A DNA stretch of 64,000 nt from Hetaerina americana. Its lineage: Eukaryota > Arthropoda > Insecta > Odonata > Calopterygidae. A program made the position numbers and the translations under genes. The stretch covers positions 99,056,454-99,120,453 of the forward strand of contig JAKTNV010000003.1 of the NCBI GenBank assembly GCA_022747635.1, read 5' to 3'. Positions 1 to 14,030 of the stretch are shown here, in pieces (positions within the stretch are counted from its first letter, which is position 1; each line of letters begins with the position of its first letter). The notes beneath the pieces were generated by a model, which was not told where the DNA came from, did not search any database, and was given only the letters and a program-made list of their open reading frames with translations.

Positions 1-2230
1 CGAAAGTTCCCAAGGGATACGCTATTGAAGTCCGTATCCAACGGGCAGCGTATTCCAACTGAAAAGTACTCTCCGCATAGCAAAACATGTAGAAATGCCA
101 TTGAAACACCTGGATAACATTGAAGAATCCTGCCACCACCAAGATTCAATGCAGTCCCTCACGGTGGAAAGTCAGTTCACTAGAAGCCGTAACAACGCGA
201 TCCTTGACTGATCATTCGTCAGGATTCGTCGTTCGATGGGAAATGAACCTAATATTGCAGTCAAGGTGAAGAGAAATACATGAGATAGTGAGAGATGAAT
301 AGCGGAGAAACGGGAAGCAAATCTAGTGTCCAATGAAAGAAAAAAAGTTCGAAGTGAACGGGAATTCATGAAAAATAGGAATACACTGTCACCTTAAAGG
401 AATTTAATTCCAGTAATTTATTCCGTCATACTTAAGGCCTAATTTACGTTGTGCTATTCCTCAAAGGTCTTTGAAAAAGGATGAATACAGAAGACACTTG
501 TCAAGACGAAGGAAAGAGCGAGCATGAGTTCACTTGGTTTATTTACGATCCACTTGAATATAGCCTCATGGGGATATTTTTAAGTGAATCACAAATGTTT
601 TTAAAACGCTTGATATCACTGGCTTTGCAATTAGTTTGCTACAGGAGGTACCTGAATTGCTTATAGTTTTTTTAGTAGTTTTCAAAATGCTGGTTACTGT
701 TAAGTTTTTAGTAAGTTATTAGTGGTATTGTGGTATTTTTAACATTTTGGTATGATGAAGGGCGATTTCTCGAGGCAGTTTACTAGACAGGAAGAGGGGC
801 ATCCATGGTAGGAGCGGTCGATCCCCTTGCGCCATACTCCTCTCATAACTCAAGTTTTGACGTTCTGAATATCTCGCCCACCCTCGTCTCCCTCATCATT
901 TCCCGGGGAAAAGAAGCAAGTCTTCAGTGTCATCCGCAGAACGTTGATCTCGGGTGCCATCCCCCACTCCCTTTTATTTCCCAATCACCTCCATTTTTCC
1001 CCTCGTCCTCAGATCACTTTGGCGATCCCGCCCTCGCTATAACAGCCGATCACTACGGACGACCCCGCTACTTGAGTGACACCGAATCAATATATTCCCG
1101 TTTCCGAGAAATTACTAATGAGGCCACTTATTATCCTACAAGTTGGCTTTAGCCTCCAATATTTCAAAGAGTCTAGACTGACGAAGGGAATCTGAGAGGA
1201 TCAGATCTCTTCCCTCCATACATCCTACTCTCTATTCCTCCAATTCTCTCCATCAAGTCCGCCTTCTCATCCACCGCCAACGACGGCACGCTTCTCTGGA
1301 ACTGGTTTCCAGTGCCGATTGCCAATCATTTTCGCGAGAATCCCACAGATATGGAACTGGCTACATCTACATAATATCTACATAATACCCCGCAAGCCGC
1401 CGCAAGGGCGTGTGGCGGGCTACATGTTTCCACCGACTATTCAGAATAGTAAATTACCCGTCCTTCCTCTCCGCTCTCCTTTATCGCTTGGCCTTAAAGA
1501 GTGTGGGAGATATTCTCTCAATAGAATCTAAAATATCCTCTGACATGAAAAATTCTTCAACACACTCCTTATTTCAAAATACTGAACTTTGGCGTTCACG
1601 ATTGATTCATATTTATCAAATAGTGATACTAGTAACTGTACAGCAAAATAAACTTATTTAGTGATTGATGAAAATGAGATTGACAACATGTCAAAGCTTT
1701 AATTACAAATTTATTGTGGCGCTTTATTAGTATAAATAAGTGGTAAATATAGCAGTAACCAAAATGTATAATATTAATTAGTTAAATAATTTCAATTTTT
1801 CCACGAATATCTGCAAGGAAAAATACTAACTCACGTTGAGGAAATTTAGACGGATGATCATTGGCAAAAAATGATAATTTTCGGATATTTTCATGCTATG
1901 TTAAGTTTTTAAACTATAACTTCGTCAATAAAAACGGGAGAGGACTTAAAAAAGTTCTCCTTAAATTAATGTAACTGTGAGTTGGTCAATGAAAATAATT
2001 TATTTTATTTGACGATAGCTTTGGAATTGACTCATTAGCATAGTCTCTGTACCTAATGATAACATTTTCGCATGAACAACCCCCATTCCATCCGTATATG
2101 TGATGTTTATTTTTTAAGCAACTTATGAGAGTTTTTTACGTTCGAATAAATGATGAATGGAGAATAACTGGTTTGCTTGTAGAAAAACAAGGACCAAAAT
2201 AAAAGTTTATACAATACCTAATAGGTGAAT
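1..2230. other. Non-coding, mixed then AT-rich
   Basis: Moderately balanced sequence with a pyrimidine-rich patch at about 950-1,310 and strongly AT-rich sequence from 1,660. Open frames up to about 115 codons have no recognisable domain. No repeat seen. Confidence 0.7.
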
Positions 2231-4130
2231 GGAATTGAGTGCTAATTAAAGCTCTTCGTCAATTTTTACCGATCAGTATTTGTTTTCGATCTCCTCTTTC
2301 ATATGGGAGGCAAAACAGGAAATATTACTGGAACGAGGAAAAGAAAGTGAAAAGGAAGAGTGCAGTCCTGTCCGAGAAGCAAACCATAGTCAAAGAGATT
2401 GAAAAGCAACCAGCAAAACGCTTCTTTACTTTCCAACCGTCCTTCCCTCATTCCTTCATCGGAACAGAGAGAGATGCGTTCCACGACGTCGAAATGACAC
2501 CAGAGATGAAGGCTCCAACTTCAGGGACTCGGAATGTCCTTATCTCTCCCTCCCGTCCCTTCACCCACCCGCTCGTCATTCCTCCCTCTCGCTCCCCAAC
2601 TCCCTGCTTCTTGCCCCCCCTGGCCTTCGCGGGGCATCCTCCGACCCATCCTGTCCATCTTGCGGCCTGGGAGGTCAGCGGAGGAGGAGGAGCGGATCAA
2701 GAGGAGTAATCGCCCTGGACTCCCAACCTCCTCCCCGATTCCGCCTCCCCTCCCCACACCCAAACGTCCACCTTACAGAGGACAGGCAGAGGGAGCGGAA
2801 GGACGTGAAAAAGAAGGGCCGAGGGGGGGGGGTGAACACGAAGGGATGAGAGGCCCGGTTACATGCTTTGCGGTCCTCGGGTCTCCTTAAAGCCGCCCCG
2901 AAAAGGAAGGAAGGTTTGCGGGAGTTTGGACGAAGCAAGTCGAGGGTGAAGGGGGGTACTGGGGGGGGGGGGGTAGGAGGATTAGAGGAGAGGAGATGGG
3001 GAAGAGGTACCAATTTTCGTCGAAAGAGGTCGTCCCCTCCCGGGCAAGACCCGAAAGGACCCCTTCCCGCTGCAGCGCGTCTCGCCCCCTTCACCCCCTC
3101 GGTCCCATCCCTCTGCTCCCAAACATCCACCACTTCCCATTCCGAACAACCCAGCGCACTGCATTGCCCCCGTTCCATATCGAGGCGGGCTCCTTTCCAC
3201 CCGGCCGCTCATTCCCCCCCCTCCTTGCTCGCCAAACAGTACAGCCCACCACTCCCCTGGATCGCGTTCCTCACTTCTCCCCCACACGGCTCCACCTCCG
3301 CCATCTCCCCGACGGGGCCCTCCCGCAATTCCCTCAAAACGCCCCGTTCTTCCGCCCTTCCCTCCTCCCTTCCCTCGTCGCTCCCAAAGCCCGTCTCCCA
3401 AGGCGATTGCCCCGTGTAATCATGCCGGGGCGTCTACAACAGAGAACCTACAGCTCCCCCCCCCCAGGTGTAATTCCGCAGCAAGCGTGCACTAAATCCA
3501 TTGCATTGCAACCGCGTAATCCCTCTGTGAACGGAGGGAAGGGGTGGATCCAGTAACTTCGTAGGAAAAGTTCACAAGCGTGGGAAGGCACCCTGGGCGC
3601 CGCGGCGCCTCCGCGGTTCGAGGGAAGGAAAACCCTCGGGAAAAAGACAGACCACCCCAAGGAGAGGAAATTGCTCCCACCCAACCCTTCCGCTCTCTCC
3701 TTTCATGGTCCCGTCGCCCCTGGGGAACATTTCGCCCCTTTCATTCCGCAGCGCTCAAGGGCAAAGTGGGAGACAAACTCGCAAAACTGGTGATCACACG
3801 GCTCAGAGATGAGGAAAAGGGAACGATATGAGAGGTCCACGGTGGAGACGGAATGAATGAATTTGGAGTTGTAAAATGGTTTGCTGACGTGGAAATTTCA
3901 TGAGCGAAGGAAGAGGAAAGAGAGCTGCTATTAATTGGGCGCACGACGTTTGTTCCCACATGGGGGGAACCGCGCCATGAGGGAACTTGTTTCTCCCCCG
4001 AGGGAATATCGGGCAAAACATATAGGAAAAGAGAGACAAAATTCATTCGAATTCCTAAGGGGTAGAGCAAAAAAATCTTTTCCAAGTGACTATGCGAAAT
4101 TTTATGCTACAGATGAAACGAAATAATTTT
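2231..4130. other. GC-rich block with strand-switching purine/pyrimidine bias
   Basis: C-rich plus strand at 2,530-2,770, G-rich at 2,790-3,010 (two poly-G runs), C-rich again at 3,040-3,410. Several overlapping frames of 100-190 codons are open in both strands simply because stops are rare in this composition. None shows a domain. Confidence 0.7.
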
Positions 4131-5789
4131 CGAAAATAATGACAAACTCACTCCAAAGGGAATAATTTTAAAGACCAAAAATAATTAAGACGATGTATAA
4201 GATAGGCATGGATGATGCTTCCGTACAGAAAGGGGATGAGGGTTCTAATGTAATGGTAGATTACTTAAAATGATCCGACAACCGTGCGATTTCTTTTTTT
4301 TATCGTGAACATTTTTCTTAGTATTTAAGGAATAGCGAATAAAATATGCACGTGTAGGTTCCATTTAATATGCAAATCCTCTCATTCATTTCGTAGCTTA
4401 ACAAGCGCGAATTCCTATCCACCGCCCGAGATACATACATCGGCAGCGTAGGAGGGGTTATGTTTTCGAGAATGGCCTTTCAGAAGACTCGACTGTGGAG
4501 AAGGCAAGGTTGACTTCGTTTCGAAGGAGGCTTCAGAAGAGATGGAGAGGAAAATAAAGAGGCGGGTAAGCAAAAAAAACAGTAAAAAAAATAAAACGAT
4601 CGAGCGGCGACGTTGCCTTCGGAGTTGCGGGAAGTTACGGGAGTGTGGGCAAGAGTGAAGGGAAGAGGAGTCGAGGGCGGTGTAAAGGGGTAAGGGGATT
4701 AAGGGAAAATGGGGTGGAAAGCATGTGAGTAGCCGGGAAGTGAGCGGGGCTGGTGGGTCTTGAGCGGAGTTGCGACGACGCGAATGAGAAAGGCGAAACA
4801 GGCGATGTATCATGGACTTTCTCGACTATGTATTGACATCTTGGAGGCAGGCACGCAGTGCCACAGGAGTTTTGAACTTCCATTCCGAAAATCTTTGTTT
4901 TTAATATAAATATTAGCAAAGAAAAACTGATGGAAGCTTTATCGTTTCGCTACAACCGTGCATCGCTAGCTACTTCACCTGAAAGCTACATCTTCTCTAA
5001 ATTTCTTCTCAATAATGTTTTATGTACTCTTCAGAACGAATAATATACATGAGATTTTCATTACCGTACATCAATTTTATTCTCGAAATTCTCAAGTTTC
5101 AGCAGTTGTGGGAACACCTAATTTGCACCCATGCGTAGGAATCCCTGAAAGACCTTGGAAATACATTTATAACCCTGCCTCTCGTTTTAAGTGATGTATT
5201 TCTGAAGAGTGAATTATAAATACGTAGGGCAGAGCAAATTGGCTGGTTTGTACCAATAATGACTCGGGGTTGGCTATCAAGAGAGGAAAAGTAAATTGAA
5301 CTCGAGAGACCGAAATGCTGAGTTCTGTATGGGAAATTATTCAAATGTCAGGGACATGGATGACAGGATTCTTGGGTAAGTGGGAAGGGTTGGGAGTAGA
5401 GAGCTATGTTGAAAGTATCCTCTCAAGGTAGTAGTAGTCTAGTTTACATTGGAATAAAACCTTTCAGGAATACTAGAGTGAAGGTCTTTCCAGCACTGAG
5501 ATAGGGCGGAGGAAAAAGGACAAAAGGTGATCGTGGTAGTTCGTGAAGGTTGGACGATATAGGAGATATGGGCCGAAGAGAGGACTTAGAGAAAAAGCTA
5601 TTAGTCGCAGAGCAACGTATACATATAAGTATATACCATACAGATATCAGTCAGGAACAAGCGGAAGGGGGCTGAAGAAAGGAAATAAGCATTCTCTGTG
5701 AAAGGACCAAGTGTCGCAACCGCTCAGTGTAGCAGAGAGATAGGGGCGTCCTACATCGATAGGAGCAAAGACAGGCTTGTAGGTTTATT
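4131..5789. other. Non-coding, AT-rich with one purine-rich patch
   Basis: Nothing recognisable apart from a GA/GGA-rich patch at about 4,480-4,800 on the plus strand. Confidence 0.7.
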
Positions 5790-5799
5790 TGTGTGTATG

Positions 5800-5873
<74 letters not shown>

Positions 5874-5880
5874 AGAGAGA
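5790..5880. repeat. TA microsatellite with GT start and GA end
   Basis: A GTGTGTATGT lead-in, an uninterrupted TA run at about 5,809-5,870, then AAGAGAGAGA. It produces spurious Ile/Tyr-repeat open frames on both strands. Confidence 0.95.
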
Positions 5881-8260
5881 ACAAAAGACTGGTCAAGAAA
5901 ATCGGCAGATAAACTCCTTTTAAAGGAGTTGGAGACAACGTAAGTAATAGGAAAAAAAAGAAGGGCCTGTAATATAGTGACGTGCGTGGATTCGAGAATG
6001 ACATACAAAGAGAGGAGAGTAAAAAGCCAACGTGGGTTATTCATGAAAGTAATGGGAGGACAACAGGAAATAAGGAAAAAATACGAGTTCAAATGAAGAG
6101 AATAGAGGAAATAGTGTGGCGAGGTGCGGTTGGCGTAACGATAATTAAGATGGCTGCCTTATAAGGAGCAGCAGAAGATGAGGACAGGGTGGCTGGGTGC
6201 TGAGGAGGACGATGGTGTTGACGAGCAGGAATGAGACGACGGGAATATGATCGAGGGTGAGGAGGAGGGCTAGTGGGTGGCAAGGAGAGGGCGTTGAAGT
6301 GAGTCGAAGAGAGAGGGGCCTGAAGGAAGAGGAATGGGAAGACTTTGGGAGGGAAATGGACACGAGAAAAGGGAGACGTATACGAAATGCATGTGCCTGG
6401 TAGCTATTTGGCTGACGTGGAAGTAGTAGAAGGTATGTAGTAGTGATTGCCACGGAGGAGGAGCGAAGGAGCCTGAATATATAGTGTGACAGAAATATCG
6501 ACCCGGATTATTCAGCGAGAAAGGCGTGGAGCGGGCATGGAAATGCTTTTGCGTGTAATGAGAGCGAGTGAAAATGTGGGAGGGAGTCAGTGGAGTGTGA
6601 TGAAAGGGGAGAGAGAGGATGGATGTGGGCTGAGGAGAGGGAGTCAAGACGGGGAAGGGGGAAAGGTAGGCAAAGTAAATGAAATTTTTAATCACGCGAG
6701 GCTTTGCGAGGCCAAATGGGAATATGGCGAGACAATTATTTTAACTCCAGAATGTGCAAGCTGCGCCACCAATGGAAAAAAGATTATGATTCGCCGATAA
6801 TACGATGGTTACATTCAACTGCGGCCTGATACTAAAATGTTATTTTTCCATCATACACTTGTCATAAAATACTTAACGACAAAGTTTGCATTTTTACTCG
6901 GGTGAAAAAAAGAAAAAACCAAATATTGACGGATTTGAATGAATCTTTCTCAAATGAATTTCTCAAAGCAAACAAAACTTCTCTTACGCAATTTATTTAT
7001 TTTTATCTTAATATCAGCTTTAATCTTGTTGGTTAATTCTATAATTAGAAGCTTCGTATTAGATGTTTAAGCCGGTAGCATTAATTTAGGCTTAGGTTAT
7101 TATCCAGATTTTTTATTGCATGAAGAGTGGAGTGTCAATGAGTAAAAATGAGCGGGCACTTATACAGTCATTTCCTCAGATGCATTCCGAGGAGCACGCC
7201 GAATGGACTCGCAGATTCACTTGTGGACGCGACGGACAAAGATAAGGCAATCAGTAGCGAAGAAGGGAGCCGGACAGAAATGCGATGAGATCATTAGGAG
7301 AGAGCTGCGATTGGGCGTCGTTCACCCTGGAATCCACGAGGGACGTGAGAAAGGCATGAATTTCGCGGTCAGTGTTTCCCGCGGAAAATAAAATCGAGAC
7401 TTTTTCCTTAAAATATTAAATGTTACCTCCACAGAAATGAACTTACATAGAATGGGTTAATATTAAAACAATAGAATAAATATAGGAGATAAAGGTACTC
7501 ATTTTTATTTTTAATTTCATGCTAATGAATTTATATTCCGCAAATTGATTTTGAACGAGATTCGGTCGAATAAAAGGAGCACTAAATTTCAGATGATTAA
7601 AGATTGCACGCAGTTCAGTAATTAATAAGCATAGGTCAAAAGTAAATTTCTTAGCATTGACCGCTCAAAAGAGGATGTTCCCCTTCTTACCTCAGGATAA
7701 TTAAGAAACATAAGTTTTAGGGCACAAGTCAGAAATTAACGCTTTTAATGAATAAAAATGGAGTAATTAAGAAATCACAGAAATATTTGTCCTTGTAGGC
7801 CGTTAATAATGTTACAACTTATACCTGTAAGACTCGATAAGTATTGATTTAGTGTGTATAAAACAGCACTAACTTTTTAATTAACTTTACATCATCATCG
7901 TCAATAATAACGGTTATTCCAAACGATAGGGAAGCTATTCACAATTTTCTCAAAGCACTCCATCGAACGGCAACGACTTCAAAGATTGAATATCATTCCA
8001 TAATAAATTTTTAATTTTTTTTTAATATTTCCAAAAAGTCATACAAGAATTCCTACATTATGCATGAGTTCATGTAAAATTTGTTTGTCCTTGGTAATAA
8101 AGGATGGGTGGTACACCTGTGTCATTTTAATGATCCTGGTGGGTATTTCAGCACTTTAAAAACCACTATACCAATATTTTACTTTGAAGTCATTATAATT
8201 TGTCCTTAATAAGCAAATTACTGTTACAATGAGATCAGAGTCTAGCACTCACAGTTCCCG
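5881..8260. other. Purine-rich block (to about 6,700) then AT-rich DNA
   Basis: 5,960-6,700 is GA/GGA-rich on the plus strand and follows the TA microsatellite. The remainder is AT-rich. No gene or repeat recognised. Confidence 0.7.
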
Positions 8261-9900
8261 ATTCAATTGACGATTGAGAGAATCGGGGTTGAGGATAGGG
8301 AAAAAGAGTATTGGGAGAGCGTGAGGGAATCGGTGGAGTGAGGGAGCAAGAGGTCAGAGGGGGGTAAGGCGGGAGAGAAAGGGAAATGAGGGAGAGAGGG
8401 TTTTGGGGGGAGGGGGGAAAGGGTGTGCATTGGTTTCGGGGAGGGGAGAGGGACGAGAGCGATTGTTCCCGTCCTAGCCGCCGTCTTATGCCTCACGACA
8501 CAAAAACCATCCACCCTTCCTCCCCTTCCTCCCTTCCCCTACCCACGCTCCATTCCGCACCCGGCCTCCCCCTACCTCATCGGCCGCACCTTCCGCCCCT
8601 TGAAACACCCCACGCAGCCCCACCAAACCCCTCCCCTCGCCCTTAAGTTACGACTGACAAGGGGTAGACATGTAATGCCCTTTGAGTCCCGTCAGGGAGG
8701 GTTTGAAGGGGAGTAGAGGGTGGACTGGAGGGAGAAACGGGGAGGGAGTTGGGGAGAGGGAGGTGGGGGGAGGGTGGAGGAGGGAGGAACTGATGCGCCG
8801 GGGGTAGGGAAGATAGCGAAGACTCGGGAAGTGAGGGGTCGGCTTGAGATCCGTCACGCACGGTGACTCTTCGAGATAAATAAGTTTTGGGACAACCACT
8901 CTTTAATTAGCGAGGTAAGAATGAATTCATGTGGCGGAAAGTTGCATAATTCGTAGTTAAAATGCAGGGAAGCAAATAAACCTATTTGCACCAAAGCAGG
9001 ATCTTAATTTGAGAAACGATTAAAATTTCGGTGATTTTTCTTCACGAGTGGTTAACAATATTTTTTCATAAAAGCTCATGAGGCCGATGGAAAATATTCC
9101 GCTTACTGAAGTGGTTCACCTCCATGATGCTGAGTGACAACCGTTTGTTGCTGAAAGTCCTGCGTGTAATCTGAATTGACTGAAAAAATATAATTTTGCG
9201 ACGGTTGTTTCGTCTAACCCATCCGTTCCACATTTGCCGTTGAGGCAGTCTCCTTCGATCATAACAGAACTCAGCCACAACTTGATTCGCAGAAAATGCT
9301 ATGAAGGGAAAAGTAATCCACTTTTATGGACCAGATCAGGACTCGAAATGCATTTGAAGAGTTTGGACATACTCAATTGATATAATCATACCTTGAGGAA
9401 AATACACGATCTCGTACAAAATGGTTACAGAGTAAACTTTTTATATTATTTTGATTTGAATATTTAAATGAAATAATAAAAGGTTTGACCGCTTTACACT
9501 TTATCTCGATATAAAATTGTTGAACACTTGCCAGGCTTGATCATTGGTGATCATAGACATGAATCGTGCTCGATTTCAAGAAAAAATCGCACTATTTCCT
9601 GCACATGTCACGTCCTTACTCATAAACTGAAGAAAACATGAAAACCTTGATACCCTCGACATGCTTTCTTGCATCTGATGAGTGTCTTCGAATGTAATGA
9701 GAGTGGAATAAATGTGCCACTTAAAAAGTCTTAAACATTTGCCACGTTGCCAAAGTATTAAAACGAAGTGCCTCTTAGCAGGTTATGAAGATAATAGGCG
9801 AAGTGACTTTACAAGATTAAAGCCTAGATGAACTTAAGTCATAATATGAAAAAGTTACCTATGTCTCAGCATTTCCACACTATTTCTACCTAGTTTTGCC
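8261..9900. other. GC-rich triple-switch block then AT-rich DNA
   Basis: The plus strand is purine-rich at 8,270-8,460, pyrimidine-rich at 8,500-8,640 and purine-rich again at 8,690-8,850. From 8,880 on the DNA is AT-rich with nothing recognisable. Confidence 0.7.
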
Positions 9901-11590
9901 AACTGGACACCGTGCCCTTACTTAGCGGCTTTCGCTCTGCTGCAGGCGGGAAAAAAATCCTTCGACGAGAGGGAACCCCTAATATATTGAGGGGACCGAG
10001 ACATTGTGCTCTTTCGAGGAGTACCCATGCATCCCCGTTCGGACGCCCTCCGACGGCGTATCTCGACCCCTCCCCCCTTCCCATCTTCTTCCCAGTCCTC
10101 CCATTTCCCTCCAACTACCCCCCCCTACCCAATGCCCTTCTCCCATGATCCCCCATCTACTCCAAGAGGCAACTCGTCCGCTCATTCCCCGCCAAATCTC
10201 CCAGCGGACCCCTATCCATGCCAATATCTGCACCCACCCCTCCCACCCTTCATCCATCCTCGTCCACCCAGCCACACACCATCCCCGACGTCCCAACCCT
10301 CCTCCTCATCCACGCCCCCATCGGAACATGCCCTCCCTCCTTCCCAACCGAGCATTCCGCACCCCTGCAGCCCAAAAATCCTGCTCCTACCCCACGTCCC
10401 TGGCTCGAATCACCCCCATATCCCGTCGCCTTTCCTCCTTCTGCAAAGAAGCATCCCATCTGCCTCCCCTCGTCTCGCATACTCCCATTTCACTCCTTCA
10501 TTCGCATACGGGTTCTTCCTGTATTTCCCTCCTTCCCTCTTCCGTCGGTTCCCACTTTCCCCTCACCTCCACTCACCATCCGCGAGACCGTTTGATTCAC
10601 TCATTTCTTTCATCAGGATATTTCTTTTATTTCATCTCTCTCTCTCTCTACACACATACACACACACATCCTGTACTTTCTACGATTTCCATCACCTCAG
10701 TTTTGGCCTTCCGAGGCAGTAGTAGAAGAGAATTTATTCCTGCCGATACATGTGATTGTTCTAACATAAAGGAAAGTAAGTTCAAAACGTGGAAGTTTAC
10801 GGAGAGCGAGAAATGCATTCTCGTTTGGGTATTTTAAAGATGCATTGGTTAATTCCTCTGAGTTCTTTGTCCAGGATAGTACGTCTAGGAAACGACATTG
10901 AGCAGCTATTCTAATTGATTTTAGAGTCATTCTCTCTTTGATTTTTTTCATACAAAAATATTTCTGCCGCAAAGAGTTAGAATGTACATAGATTATTTTA
11001 TGTTATACTAATTATCTATTGTTCCGTTAAGGCAGAATGACGGGAGGGCTCTGAATAATACGACAGAGCATAAATGTTTTCCCTCTTCGGTATCGAGAAG
11101 TTAATCGACTTCCTAAAAGGTAAATACTGAGGAAATGATGAAATCAATTTTCAAATCATTATCGCTCATATTAATATGCATTAAGCTAGGTAAACATAGT
11201 ATCCCTGGTTTTAATACTGAAATATTGCATGCAAGAACGTAAATGGGAATCATTATACACTCTAAATATTTTTTTACACGTAATAGAGCATTATATCACC
11301 ACACCTTTTATAAATCTAGTAACCGAGACCATTGGCTTTCCATAAAAAATTCACTCATGAACAACACAGCCATAGTTAAAAACAACACTTATCCAGTCTG
11401 TCAACTTCTCAGAATTTCCTAGTTTGCCACCGCATGAAAAGCTTTTGGTCAAACGCGAAAGTCCACTGGGCACGAAGATCTTGCCAAATTACATACTGTG
11501 GAACAAGGACAATCCCATCTTCCTTATTCCCGAACCTACGCAATGGGCATGCGACGAATGAATGAAAAGGATTCCTCGCAAAGGGCCTTG
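9901..11590. other. Pyrimidine-rich block then AT-rich DNA
   Basis: 10,020-10,690 is C/T-rich on the plus strand and holds open Pro/Ser frames in all three plus frames, the longest 277 codons, without domain or splice context. AT-rich afterwards. Confidence 0.7.
10633..10669. repeat. TC then CA microsatellite
   Basis: A run of TC at 10,633-10,649 passes directly into CA repeats at 10,650-10,669, at the end of a pyrimidine-rich block. Confidence 0.9.
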
Positions 11591-14030
11591 GGCAATTGAT
11601 CCGCCTCACGATGGCTCCCACCCACCCAAGCCCAACCCAAACCGCCGCCCTCCACCCTCTCGCCGCCTTCTCCAAGGGTGAGCACTGGAACAACTCGACA
11701 CAACCGCGCTCTTATCGAATCCATCCGTTCGCTCCCCTTCGGCCATTTCGCAGTCCCTTCCCATCATCTCTCCTCTTTTTATCCAACCCTCAAGTCCACC
11801 CCTCCCCCAGATTACCATTCCTATTCCCTGTTCCGGGAACGCACCGAGAGAACTGTGGCAACACCACTGCTATGCAACGCCCCCCCCTCCCGCCCCGCGT
11901 AACGCGTGATGCCTCCCATCCCTTCCCAAACCTCCCGTGCTCACGGAGGGAGAGATACGACCGATAAGGGAAGCGCGTGTATTTTGGAAGCTTGCCCGCG
12001 AAGTGGCGGTTCTAGCCCTGGAATGCCGCCACTATTGGGCCTGCAGCGCGAGTGGGGCGAAATGAGGAAGTCTCCCTTCAACTGCCCTAACAGCCAAAGG
12101 ATAATGTTCCTAATTCACCCGGTTCTTAAAAACCTTGTTTGCGAGCGCCCCCTTGCGCCCCGTACCATGATTTTCGCAGCACAGACACGGCTCGGAACTC
12201 GCGCTCGCTCATTTCGGGCAATTTGCATATTTTTTCCGAGATCCAGGTTGACGTGACAGTTCCACGGAATCGAGGCTGAGGGACAGTCCCATCATTCACC
12301 GCGAGCGGTGTAAGGCTCCCTTTCTCCTGATCCCCGCCCCCCCCCCCTGGGAAGAGCGATAAGTGCACCTCGGGCGTGCGTATTCATTTTTGCAAACTGG
12401 ATGCAGTGGCTCGAGCCAGGCATATTTTCATAAAACAGAGTCGCGCGGCCGGAAATGGGCAGTTGGCGGAGCGATGGGAGAGATTTGAATGCATAATATT
12501 TTTAACTCCGCCGTCACCGGTTGACGAGGGAGAGGAGGGAAGACCCGTTGAAGAAAAGGTGAGGGGTCGTAAAAAAGGAGGAAAAATTACCGGTGAAGGA
12601 CGCGAAGTGAAGTAATGAGAAAGGGAGGGAAAGAAAATGATGATCCTCGTCCGAAAACGTCAGCGATGTCGACTCTGCACGAGGGAGGGCGGAGGGGGGG
12701 AGAGATGGGTATAAGGGCTGGAGAGAGAGAGAGAGAGAGAATGGTACGGCGCATGCGCGGCCGATCGAGGTCGCTAAGGGCGCTAAGATTTCGGTGCCAG
12801 TCCGGGTCCATCTATGACTCATTTGCATACGTAATAGGCTCATCTTCGGAATTTGTGTCAGCTCGCAGAAAAAAACTCGTTTTCCGCCCTCAATTAGTAC
12901 AGGCCGTTGGACCGAGGTGTACACCGAAGACCGACCATTTCTGTGAGCAATCCGCTAAAAATCATACAAATTTGATTTGTTTAGCCAGTCATTACAAAGT
13001 AAATCTCAATACAGAGAACTGGATATTTCTTAGATACGTGGGGGCAGGAACTAATTTGTGAGATATAGGCAATGATTAATATTAAAAAACATTTTCTTAT
13101 GGTTTTATTAGAGCTGATAAATCTGAATAAAACGCCAATAATACCGATGGCTGGGCGTGGGATTTCTGGTTTCATTATTAATACCAATAGTTATTATTAT
13201 AAACATAATATATATAGTAAGCGTTCTATTATTGAATTTAATTCTGCTTTGGCAAATGAAATATCAAATCAATTTTAAACATAAATGATCTTTAGTTTGA
13301 ACAAAAGTTCTCATCAATTTACTTATGATTTACACCACGGCGTGAGTCAGACTCATTTACTACCAATCTCTAAGACTCCGAATCAAGTCAGTACGTATTA
13401 CAATAAGGCCCCTTGGTATTAGTAATCAATATTTCTGTCCTACTCTTAATTTCCATAGGGCCTTCTCTGTCAAAATATTTGCACCCTATTTTTATTGGAC
13501 TCTCATATTCAGAGTAGGAGATTTCCAAGAGGCCTTGTTCAGGTACGCCTATCAGCAATAGAGCGAATGACAAACTTGGACGTGGGATAGCGTAGCTGGC
13601 ATGGCAACATTTAAACAATAGAGTTGGGAAAAGAGAAACACTAAGAATGTTATGATTCATTTTTGGCTTGGCATGGTGTTTTTTGACTAAATCCTAGGAA
13701 ACTTCGCCCAAGTTTAAAATGCTTGGTTTGGATATGTACTTGCTCAAATATGCCCTCACAAGGTTTTTTTTAATTCCAGAAACATGCTTCATATAAACAT
13801 TCAGAGGTCTAAACTGTCAAAAATGGCTTGAGCGTAGTTTTTGTTTTTGCTTTTCAGTAACTGACCCATAGAATCAGAAACTTTCCATGCCTCAACATGA
13901 ATGGCAGATAACATACTTTATTGGTTTCCAATACTCGATGCAATTTGGACTTTTACCCTCGGATCTGTTCCCATACTTCAGCCTTGCCCGATAGCAATGT
14001 TTATGACGAAACTGACAAAATGAGATGACT
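11591..14030. other. GC-rich patch with GAGA element, then AT-rich DNA
   Basis: C-rich at 11,600-11,900, purine-rich at 12,520-12,740 leading into the GA/NRF1-like element, AT-rich from 12,820. No gene recognised. Confidence 0.65.
12719..12760 (+). promoter_or_regulatory. GAGA tract next to a palindromic NRF1-type site
   Basis: A GA run of about 10 dinucleotides (12,720-12,740) is followed 8 bases later by GCGCATGCGC at 12,749-12,758, the core of the NRF-1/erect wing consensus (YGCGCATGCGCR). GAGA repeats are bound by GAGA factor in Drosophila Hox regulatory DNA. Together, inside a Hox intron, they suggest a promoter or Polycomb/Trithorax-type element. Function is inferred from motifs only. 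Confidence 0.35.

Noticed and set aside
10004..10837. A 277-codon plus-strand open frame rich in Pro/Ser/His
   Set aside because: The other plus frames are open here as well because the block is C/T-rich. There is no domain, no splice signals and no conserved pattern.
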